64,000 nt of DNA from Icerya purchasi (taxonomy: Eukaryota; Arthropoda; Insecta; Hemiptera; Monophlebidae), in contig CM077115.1 of NCBI GenBank assembly GCA_039619475.1, positions 236,806,692 to 236,870,691 of the forward strand. The letters are read 5' to 3'. This document shows, piece by piece, positions 35,818 through 45,140 of the stretch. Position numbers and translations under genes: made by a program. Position 1 is the first letter of the stretch, and the number at the start of each line of letters is the position of its first letter. The notes beneath the pieces were generated by a model, which searched no databases, was not told the origin of the DNA, and saw only the letters and a program-made list of their open reading frames with translations.

Positions 35818-35972
35818 GAGATTGCCATCACCCTCGGTCATTCCAGCACTTGAGTCTTTCCTATATCTTCCATATCTGATCTCATAAACATCTGATTCCG
35901 CTTCTCATCCTTCGCCCTCTTCTTGGGCCGATGTCTTTATGACGAACCCCAAAAAAAAAAAAAAAAAAAAAA
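35818..35972 (+). mobile_element. 5'-truncated LINE tail
   Basis: About 155 pyrimidine-rich bases ending CCGATGTCTTTATGACGAAC, then CCC and a run of 24 A. It is flanked by AAGCTTA at 35811-35817 and 35973-35979, a likely short target-site duplication. Same tail family as the neighbouring insertion at 35.07 kb. Confidence 0.75.
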
Positions 35973-36136
35973 AAGCTTAAAAAAAAATTTCATCAGAACA
36001 CGCTAACCGGATCCGGTATTTTTTGATATCGACAAAAATAAATCGCTTCCCCTCCGCTTTATCAATCGGTACTTCTTTCATCAACTTCGCATGTTGAAGT
36101 AACAGAAGAGGACCGGTTGCAATAACCGTACACTTA

Positions 36137-37406
36137 TCAGGTGTATGCATAAGTCTTTTCCGGTGTCACCAAGAGATGGCTCTACCGAACGCTGCGTATG
36201 AATTTGACACTACGTCAGTTTGTTCGTCTGACATTAGCCTACAAACACACACAAATTCAGTCCGCTAAACAATCGCGTCTGTATTGCATCGTTCAGTGAT
36301 CACGTCGACATTTGTACCTGAAAAAGAAGAACATTTGCGGCACGCATTGCTTTTCTTATTTAATCAAAAGAAAAAGGCTCTGGGAAGTCATCGTTTGGTG
36401 GTAGAAACATATGGTGAACACGCTCCATCGATTAGAAAAACATGGTTTCGGCCATTTAAAAGTGGCGATTTCAATGTGAAAGACAGTGCACGTTTTCTAG
36501 TAGACCACAAAAGTACGAACAATTGCAGGCGTTACTGGATGATGACTCAACTGAAACTCAAGAGAAATTGGCAAAAGCATTAAATGTGTCACAAAAAACA
36601 ATCGGCAGGAGTTTACGAGCAATGGGGAAGATCCATAAACTGAGTAAATGGGTCCCACACGATTTGAATGAACGGCAAATGGAAAATCGCAAAGTCACTT
36701 GTGAAAAGCTGCTTTAACGCCACAAAAAGAAAAATCATTTTTGTACCGAATTGTTACTGGTGGCGAAAAAAATGGGGTTTATTTTGAAAACCCAAAGCGG
36801 ATAAAATCGTGGCTGTCACCTGGCAAAACCGGTCCTTCAACACCAAGGCCAAATCGCCTCGGCAAGAAGACCATGCTTTGTGTCCGGTGGGACCAAGGCG
36901 GTATTTTGTATTATGAACTCTTGAAGCCCGGCGAAACCGTTATTGCCGACAAATGATCAATTTAAATCATGCATTAATTGAAAAACGACCGGAATGGGCC
37001 ACAAGACATAGCAAAGTGATTTTGTTACACGACAATTCGCCGTCTCACAATGCAAAACCAGTGAAAGACACCTTAAAATCGCTTGCATGGGTAATCCTTC
37101 CGCACCGGCCGTACTCCCCTGACGTGGCGCCATCTGACTATCACCTCTTCGCATCAATGGGACACGCGCTCGCAGAGCAGCACTTCAGCAACATTCGTAG
37201 AAGTTGGAAAACGGCTCAACGAATAGGGTTTGCCGCAAAAGACAAGCAGTTTTTCTAGCATTCATTACCTGAAAGATGGGCGAAGTGTGTAGAAGCCGAT
37301 AGCCAGTATGTTCAATAAACAAAAAGGGAGTTTCCCTTGAAAATTATGTGTTTTCTTTACCAAAAAAAAAAAAAAAACCCCGACAAAAACTTATGCATAC
37401 ATCTAT
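36137..37406 (+). mobile_element. mariner element, mauritiana-type, inactive
   Basis: About 1.27 kb, the normal mariner length. The left terminal repeat TCAGGTGTATGCATAAGTCT starts right after a TA (36135-36136). The right end contains the inverse ACTTATGCATACAT (37389-37402), with the outermost bases decayed. An A15 tract lies inside the right end (37362-37376). The transposase inside is broken by three frameshifts and stops. The outer terminal sequence and the transposase both point to the mauritiana subfamily of Tc1/mariner. Confidence 0.92.
36284..37317 (+). pseudogene. mariner transposase pseudogene
   Basis: DDD-type cut-and-paste transposase, split over three frames. The N-terminal helix-turn-helix part reads FVPEKEEHLRHALLF, then GSHRLVVETYGEHAP; after a frame change come ETQEKLAKALNVSQKTIGR and KWVPHDLNERQMENRK. 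The frame stops at 36717 and resumes in a third frame with YRIVTGGEKNGVYFENPKR. In this motif (normally TGDEKW) the first catalytic Asp is Gly and the following Trp is lost. A return to the first frame near 36953 gives KVILLHDNSPSH (second Asp) and YSPDVAPSDYHLFASMGHAL (third Asp, DD34D spacing). After a stop at 37258 the C-terminus LPERWAKCVEADSQYVQ runs to TAA at 37317. It cannot be active. Confidence 0.92.
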
Positions 37407-39037
37407 GTAAAAGAAACTTATTCTGAAATACGGGGCTACTAGAAAAATATTTTATTCGTTAATAGACTTTTTTTTTTAGTCTAACTGCTAAAAATAAAAC
37501 AACATTTTTACATAACTGGGCTTTAGATGTAAAGCCAGTGAAAATTTTATATAACGCGAGTGACGATGAAAAAAGTGTTTAGAAGCAAATGAGAACTGAA
37601 ATAGGTATTATAAATACACAAAAATCTGAAAAAAAATCAAAAATTTAAAATAAATATTGATGATTTTTTAGGGTGTTCTTACCTTAAAAAAAAAAAAAAA
37701 GAAAAATATGCTTCATATTTTTAGCCCTACTTCACTAATATTTTGTGTAAAATTATTTATTACGAATAGCATATGTAATTTTTATTAATGTTACATTTAT
37801 GTAAATTATTAATATATAAATCGAAATTACGGAAATTATTAATAGTATGAATATTAGTGAAAAATGTATTGCGTTATTTATAAAATAAATACGCGAAGAA
37901 AATTTTTTTTAAATTCTAGGCACGGGACTGTTTAGAAATGCTAGTGATGAAGAATTGTATGGGTTGTGTTTTGATTGCTGTGAGATCTAGCGGGACAGTT
38001 CATTATTGGTGCCAGGTGGTGTTACCTCCATTTACGAAAATTATAATTATGCAACATCCGTTGATGTTTTATATGGTGATCGAGAATAGTGTACTAAACA
38101 GCTGATGCGTTTCTAGTAAAGATCAACACCATTATTCGCTGAAAACTCGTTCGACAACAATGCTTTGATCGATAGTGTTAATAGAGCGTAAATTAAAAGA
38201 CTCAATTATTGCCAAACAAACGGAGAGGTCATATTGATGATCATTTACTTCTCCTTTAAATTTGAATGATAAAATTCTTGCCTCTGACTTTGTCTCGGTT
38301 AAATCCTCTGCTTCTACTACTACCCCATCAATCATTGCTGTCAATACGCGCTATCCCTTCTTACGATTGCAAAGGCTGCGGCACTTTTCGCATGATAAAA
38401 TCTTTAGCATTTATTTCTCTTCGTTTCAGTTCATTTTCACCTTACACACTTTCCTCTAACGATCTTGCTAATTTTTCCTTCAACTTAACCGCGATGTTTC
38501 TGCGTGTCTCGCGAAGTATTTTTACTTAATTACGAACAAAAATTTCGTAGTACCGTTCACTATTCGCAGTCGATAGTGTTTATGTTGTACTAGTACAAAA
38601 AAATGATCTTCTTTTATATTTGCTTCTCATGCGATCATTCCGCTCTTACTACATAGTTTGGAGGTGAAATTTGTGCAAAGCGAGACCGCTGTCTCGGAAG
38701 ATATTATAATCACCAGGAGAGGGCAACAAAGGTGTACCCGGCATTTGTGGAACTGCATTTCTCAAAATGCATCTCTTCCCTGCGATCGAAATAAACAGAT
38801 TAATAGCAGAGTACTCGTACTTCGGTAATGACGTTGTTGCTGAACTGGAAAACACTTTGCGCCGTGAGACGAATCTTTCAGAAAGCTATTTCAAAGTGGA
38901 ATTGAAGTCTGTTCGGAAAAGTTAACAAACAGAAGCGCTTACTTAGAGAAAAACTTTACTTAATTTCTCTCGCAAGCTGAACTTTTAGTATTACTATTAT
39001 CTCGTCATCATTATCGTTATTATTATTTTCTTTTCAG

Positions 39038-39087
39038 ACCGAACGGATATCCGGAATTGCCGAGGCAGTTAATCAGCGCTAAGTAGG
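39038..39087 (+). other. Possible 50-base exon with strong splice signals
   Basis: A pyrimidine-rich acceptor TTATTTTCTTTTCAG ends at 39037 and a consensus donor GTAAGT starts at 39088. The 50 bases between are richer in G and C than the flanks. All three frames contain a stop (the longest reads PNGYPELPRQLISAK before TAG), so it would have to be non-coding or carry a C-terminus. There are no neighbouring exons to support it, and chance occurrence in a window this size is quite possible. Confidence 0.25.
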
Positions 39088-39738
39088 GTAAGTAGTATAT
39101 CGTTGATTAAAATTTCGTTTGAAAATTTAATATCTTCACTTCTTTTTTTTTCTTCTGAAATACTCTATTCTTGTTTGTTTTTTTGTTTTTTTTTTTGGAA
39201 AATATATTTTCCAAAAAAAAAATATTCAATCAATTTCGATAACATTTTGATGAAGGCTAAGAGAGAATAATTTACAAGAGAAGTTTTCGACAACAGGACC
39301 GACGTAGGTCGAGATACGCGGATGAGCTATGAAACCGCGCGTTGTTCTCTTAGAGCAGGTCGTAAAAAAAAAGTTAAATTTCTTCGCTGTGTGGTGCACA
39401 ATCTTAAAATGGCTATTGTTAGCATGAAAATTGCTGCTTGCCACGAAACCGTAAATGTGACACGAAAAAAGTTCTCGTTAGTTTCTGCGTAACAATTTTA
39501 CTTTTTTTTCTATTTTTTTTATTGGGGTTCTTCGCGAATTTTCCTCGAACAAGATGCGAAGCCCAGATGGATACTTGTCAATAGCGAATTCAAAATTGAC
39601 TTCTCTTACTTCGTGAAACCAATAGTTCTTAACGCGTATACGACGTAATGAAACTTTCAAAGCGGGGAAAGTATAAGACCAAAAACCGAATGAAAAATGA
39701 AAAAAAATGTAGTATTTTGAAATCTGCTAATTGTTTTA

Positions 39739-39748
39739 TTATTATTAA

Positions 39749-39786
<38 letters not shown>
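39739..39786. repeat. (TTA)n microsatellite
   Basis: Roughly 48 bases of ATT/TTA trinucleotide with one early interruption. Confidence 0.95.
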
Positions 39787-39788
<2 letters not shown>

Positions 39789-41592
39789 CAGATTTCCAGC
39801 AAGCGGGAGTATTGAGTAATGTATTGCGAAAATAAATATGAAAATGTGAAAGTTATGCTATACGAAAATAAAATTGTCTTCAAAAAAGAAGGACAATTAT
39901 ATACGAACGAATAACGTACAAAGGGTGGAATCAACAATGAGCATGTAAATCGAAATTTATAGATAAAAATAGAGATATGTACAAGGGCGATATCACTCTA
40001 TATCTAAAAGAAAATTTAAATATAAACGAACGAATAACCCATAGAAGTTGTAATAAACGATTGACATGTTTAACGAATTTATATGTAAAAGTAAAAATAT
40101 AGACAATGGCGCTTTTACTCTATATATCTATAGCTATGCAATATTGTCCATGTAACCTATACTATTAAGATAAAATGTAATATTTGATAATATATTTATG
40201 TTTATGAACACATGTGTCTGCTAGGAAAGAAAAATTACAGGAATAAGAGAAAGATTAGCTACGTGACATAAATTCATAAACATATATAGTAACATATATA
40301 ATAGTAAGCTGAGTTATAAACACATAAAGAAATCAACGTATATGTTTAGATATATAAATGTATTATATTGTTTAACACATATGAATTTAAGAGGAATAGA
40401 AAGGGACAATGGGGGAAAAAGTATTCGAAGGAAATAATGAATCCGCTAAACGATTATCCATTCTGAAGATTGATAAAAAAATATAATAAACATGCGCGCC
40501 TAATTTTTTATAATTTTTAAGGTTTTTTAGAGTGTCCAATGAAAAGTCTAGTAATAAATTGTGAAGAAATGCTTAAACAGATTGAATTCTGGAATGATAT
40601 TTATTATATTTAGATACTGTCACAACTTCTTTACCACAGCTTCTAGTAATGGCATCTTTAATGGAAACTCCAAATTTGTACTTGTATTTTATTAAAAAAA
40701 AAGTAGTAACTTAATAAATGCAATAATAATTATTAGAACTTTCTAAATCACATGAGAAAAAAGCAAAAAACAAATCTAAAACTCTAAAATTACGAAGCAC
40801 TGTGAACAAAATAAATGGCAAAAGAACGATTGAAAACTAAAATCCACCAGTAGTCGTAAAAATCTGCTAATTGTTTATAGATGTGTTTCTGCGAATGTGT
40901 ACAATTCACTGAGAGCGACAAATTCGCCGTATTCTTAAACTGGGTCGATCGAGTTATATAACAATATCATTATATCTGTGTATGTTGCGGCCTTTCGAAA
41001 TTTGATTTGCCGCAGAGTTTTGCCGGACAGTTGCTAGTTCCGTCGATAAAAAAGAGTTCTAGAGTTTGGAAAAGTCGAAACATACCGATGTGCTGATGCT
41101 GTGAATGGGACCATAAATTAGTTACAAAGAATGTAAAAAAAAAATCGTCAGTGAAAATAATCGATATGTAAATTTAAAAGATGAAAAAGATACAAAAATT
41201 CTCACATCCTTAAAAGCATTACGTAGGAAAGAAATTTTTAAAAGTAACAAGTTCAATCAAGCATGATGTTTCATGCACCGAGGATTCCGCGTGTCTTAAT
41301 GATCTTTATAAGACCATTATATTTATGTTTTCTCATAATACTCAAAACAAAGAAATCTGATCTTTCGTGACGCAAAGAGGGAGAGACACTTTTCGCCAAC
41401 TTTGAAAATTTTTTTAAAAAAATGAAAAAAATACAATTTTATTCTCGATAAATTCCGCGTCTATATATCATCACATGTCCGAAACAAAAGCATATTGAAA
41501 TATAAATTTACGAGTTTTCCTATAAAGCGGTTTTTCATACATATGTTTGAGATATATTTTGGTTTCCTCAACTTTTGTACTCGGGTTAATCC

Positions 41593-42012
41593 CTTCTTTT
41601 TTGCTGTTTTTGACACAAAAGGGGAGAGAACTTTAGGTAAATTTTTAGCCGTAATTTTTTGATTCTATAAAAGAACTTCTGCCTTTTGTTTTATATATCG
41701 AATTTCACTTTTAAAGGGTTAAACGCGCAGACCAACTATGAATTTTTTAGGGATGATTTTCGGGGTCGTTTTAAATTCCGTATTATATATTCTTTTTTTT
41801 TTTTTTTTTTTGGTTAAAGTGGTTTTTTGCCGACCGCGGGTAATAAAAGTAAGTTTGAGGTCTTTTTTTTTAGCTTGAAGTTTGTTTTAATTATAATTTA
41901 TTGTCCAATTTTGAAGCGTATGACGTATCATACCGTTCCCGATCTATTGCATAATTGAAATAATTGAATAGTTTTGTCGTTTCTAAACCATCTTATTAGG
42001 ATTCCGTACACA
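41593..42012 (+). repeat. Helitron-related repeat, internal segment
   Basis: Homologous over about 420 bases to 58412-58800. Shared pieces include TTTTTTGCTGTTTTTG, CAAAAGGGGAG, TTTTGTTTTATAT.TCGAATTTC, TTTTAAAGGGTTA, GGTTTTTTGCCG, TTTTGTCGTTTCT, and AAC.ATCTTATT.GGATTC. Since the 58 kb copy leads into a Helitron-type 3' end, this is probably an internal piece of the same family. Neither the 5' region nor the 3' hairpin is present here. Confidence 0.6.
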
Positions 42013-43169
42013 TTATTTTTTTTTTTTGATTTTCCATTAAATAAACGCAGCACCTTTGCAATTATGTTATTAATAATTGTTCAACCAGTATGACAACCAG
42101 CTGCCAAAAACTTGTAAAAGAAAAATCTTTTAGAAATTACGTAATATTCAATGTCCGGTTCTTTTTTTTCGTTAGGCCTTATTTTACATTTCAACGACGC
42201 CAGTTAAGACGGGAAAAACGCAACTTTCCCCTTTTAGTTAGTGTGTAAAATAATGGAGTTTTTAATTTCTTCGCCTTAACTTTAATTATAGAATTAGTAT
42301 TTTATAACTTTTTGGCTTTCTGACTTATGCCTTCTGATGAAAATTTTCTGTAAATACTCTTAACCTCAAAATTTTTTGTTTTGGGTCAAGTCTGAAAGAC
42401 AAAAATGTTTTGAATGCCGTACACTATACTACCACTAGCGATAGTTAGATACACGTGCAGAGATAGACGTTTTCATCATTTCGAGAGAAATGGTTAAGGA
42501 TGCCGAATTATGTTGTATACAGTCGTGTGACTCCTTCCAAAATGTTTCTGTGCGCCGCGATTTAAAACCCCACCCGTAATGTCTTTTATTGTTGAGCTTG
42601 CATAAACAGTTGCTGGAAAAAATGAGAAGTATAATAAAAAATAAAAATAAAAGGCTTATAAAAAAGAATCGGAATCCGGCCGCAAAATAAAAAGAAGATT
42701 CCGCGATTATGTTACCAAAAATTCATTCGCTCACGCTATACACACACACACGCACATACGACGACATTTTTAGGAATTACAAACACCAGCCTTTAAATAA
42801 TACTTAGAGCTCCGTCGCTTGCCGTACTAATTTTTTTTTTTCGATTAAATTTTATTTTAGTCTGAGAAGGAAAAAAGGGCTTTATTTTCTCTTTGTATTT
42901 CCGTTTCATTATATTAAACGAGGAGGAAGGGTCTTTTCAATTTATTATCTGTTGTGATTTTAATGAAAATATGTAAATTAAGTGAAAAGAAAAGCAAAAT
43001 TATCGATAATGCTGCTTCTTATTTTTCCAAAATTTAAAAAAATCTGTCATATCGCCGCCAACTCTCTATTATTTCAGTCTGAAGCATTCTGGAAATTTCC
43101 GGATAAGTCTCCCTCGTCTGTACTACATTTACAATTAATTCGTTAAAACTGATGACATTACATTCGAGG
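42013..43169. other. AT-rich spacer, no gene seen
   Basis: No coding or RNA feature recognised. A short CA-rich stretch lies near 42740. Confidence 0.45.
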
Positions 43170-44221
43170 GCGGACGCCAACAACTCGTAACTATTTTATA
43201 CTACGTACGAAAATACGTCTCCTCCGAGTAGTAATTAGCCAACTCGTAACTGTAAGCGATACTGGCCAGTTGGTAATTCTAATAGCCGATCAGCGCCAAG
43301 ATAGCCAACAAATCTTATAAAAGTGAATAATTTCGACACCAATATGTTTCTCAACTTTTCCTCTTACACATCGGACACTTGGCAACGTGTAAACTCTTGT
43401 CTATTTTCTCCGGAGCCAGTAAAAATTCATTAGTAAGTACCGAACTAGAGATGTCGAATTTCGTTGAGCTCTGCCAAAAAGCGCGAATTATTATTCACTT
43501 ACATAGGAAGAAAATATTAAATTATTAACATAATCGCTGCTATTTTATTTATACTTAAATTAAGAATGGAAACAAAGAAAAGAAAAACCTCTTTGAATTT
43601 CACACAACGGTAGTTATACCTTCTAGTATTTTCAAAAACTATCATCCGTATTATATTTTTAACAAGAAATGTTAAAGAATCATTTATTGTGGTTTTTGAT
43701 TAATTTTCACTTTTTTCTTAAGAAAAGTAAAGAAAGGTCTGCGCAAATCTATTCGTATTTTTTTAGAACAGAAATAATGTTTATCATCCAGTTTCGGAAC
43801 GATTGAAGAGAGTTTTCTTCGAATAAAATGAAATTCGGTTGAATATCGAAAATAATGCGAAGAATTCAAAATTTCCGAATGATAAAATAGTCTCTTGATG
43901 TTGTACTACATAGTTAACAACAAATACTTGTGAAGTATTTTTCAGTAAAATATTTGTATGAAACAAAATAACTTTTAACACCGAGTTCAACGAAGAAAAG
44001 TAAGAGAAATCATTATAATCCGTTAACTAAGAAAACGACAAAGATCGTGCAGGGGCCGGATATGAATCATTTACTCTATAACTAGGGAGATGGGGCTTCC
44101 TTCATATCTTCCGTTTCTTTTAAAATTAAATTTCTACTCGCTATATTAATATCTATCATGACGCACTCAAAAAATAAAAAAGTACCATCTAATATTAATT
44201 TTAATTATTTTAACACTTTAA

Positions 44222-44500
44222 TGGTCGTCGCGATAGCCCAGTTGCTAGAGCGCTTGACTTCTGTTACGGAGGTTTCGATCCCGAGCGACGACCGAACTTT
44301 TATTACAAGAATTAAATAAATAATCGCTAATAATCACGTGAAAGGCAATGGCAAACCACCACGTACAACATCATATGAGCGCTAGCTCAGTACACAGCAG
44401 ACACACGGGGGACTGCACTTTTGTAAAACGATGTAAATCAAACGATTATAATTACTCCCGTGAACATGAAGTGTTTACTTCGAAACGCGTCGGGGATTTA

Positions 44501-44536
<36 letters not shown>

Positions 44537-44750
44537 GTTAAAAAACTGTTGAAATTTATTTTTATCATAATTATAATGTTAACAATGTGTATAAACAACA
44601 AATACAGTAATTACTAATCAGTTCCGAATGTAGTCTTGCGTCTGTACCCATTCGAACACTATGCCTATGTCTGTACAGCTGAGATGTACGAATAGGTAGT
44701 CGCCGACGCTTAGGAATTAAGTATGGCACTATAAAGTAGAAATGCGATTG
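44222..44750 (+). mobile_element. tRNA-derived SINE, nested in repeat Y
   Basis: The head is tRNA-like: an RNA polymerase III box A match TAGCCCAGTTGC at 44234-44245 and a box B match GGTTTCGATCC at 44271-44281. After the head come CGCTAATAATCACG (44325 on) and GGCAATGGCAAACCACCACG (44344-44363), conserved in the 21 kb copy. A tail box at 44657-44727 (CTATGTCTGTACAGCT, then TAAGTATGG) also occurs at 21.3 and 63.7 kb. A 151-base element with its own duplication is inserted at 44457-44607. The outer limits come from alignment with Y copy 1, where CGATTGTA resumes at about 44747. Confidence 0.75.
44449..44615 (+). mobile_element. Small element with hammerhead-like stem-loop
   Basis: Element body 44457-44607 (151 bases), flanked by TAATTACT at 44449-44456 and 44608-44615. 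It starts exactly with CCCGTGAACATGAAG / TGTTTA / CTTCGAAACGCGTCGGGG, in which CCCG pairs with CGGG and GAAG with CTTC. A (TA)n run and a tail AAATTTATTTTTATC...AAATACAG follow. The 23.9 kb element has the same box, the same (TA)n and the same tail. The related SINE at 21.3 kb lacks the insertion. The GAAAC-GCGTC half looks like a hammerhead ribozyme with minimal helix III, but the CUGAUGA core is not canonical. A non-autonomous derivative of a Penelope-like element is the working guess. Confidence 0.6.
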
Positions 44751-45140
44751 TAAGAAATATACAATAAACATAATAAAATGTTGCTGGACAACACAATAAT
44801 TAAAATTTGAAAATTACTTTAGTCGCGTCGGTTTTCTTAATTCAAATTAATAGTGGTCCGTAAGCGAATTATTGATTTTTACTGATGGAGAATAAAATGA
44901 TCAAGCTTTTTCATAGTTCACAGTTAAAGAGCATGATGAAAGAAATGTTGAGAAGCACTAGAGTCCCCGGAGGAGATCATCAGGCCTCCGTCGATGATGA
45001 GTTCGCTTGTGTGTATTAGGGTCGCGAAGAAATTATCTAATTTTCTTTTTCGGTTATGGAGTTGGCCTGTCAATTACCTTCGACAATTAGTTGTCAGTTA
45101 GCCAACTCCCACTTTCGAATGTCGTGCTATTCATCACAAC

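Larger units (their letters stand above)
37407..41592. other. Long AT-rich region without a supported gene
   Basis: No clear gene. A possible 50-base exon with good splice signals lies at 39038-39087 (separate entry). A (TTA)n microsatellite lies at about 39739-39786. A diverged tandem duplication of about 123 bases (39905-40005 and 40028-40130) begins with GAACGAATAAC in both copies. Open frames at 38132-38344 (minus) and 39226-39660 (minus) have no recognisable domain. Confidence 0.5.
43170..45140 (+). mobile_element. Unclassified repeat Y, copy 2
   Basis: Same repeat as at 34535-35720 and in the same orientation. It holds two extra segments: a SINE at about 44222-44750, and roughly 350 bases between 43560 and 44000 of unknown nature that copy 1 lacks. 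The left end again shows CAACTCGTAACT-type repeats (43184, 43233) and CCAGTTGGTAATT (43265). The right end has inverse elements GAGTTGGC (45059) and AGCCAACTC (45100). No open frame is shared between the two copies, so the family is probably non-autonomous. Confidence 0.6.

Noticed and set aside
38132..38344. 70-codon minus-strand frame (acidic, rich in Glu/Ser)
   Set aside because: Looked protein-like for part of its length, but no family could be named and no splice or promoter support was seen.
44222..44300. Genuine tRNA gene
   Set aside because: Box A and box B are present, but the box B region has an extra T and the sequence runs into a repeat with other copies; this is a SINE head.
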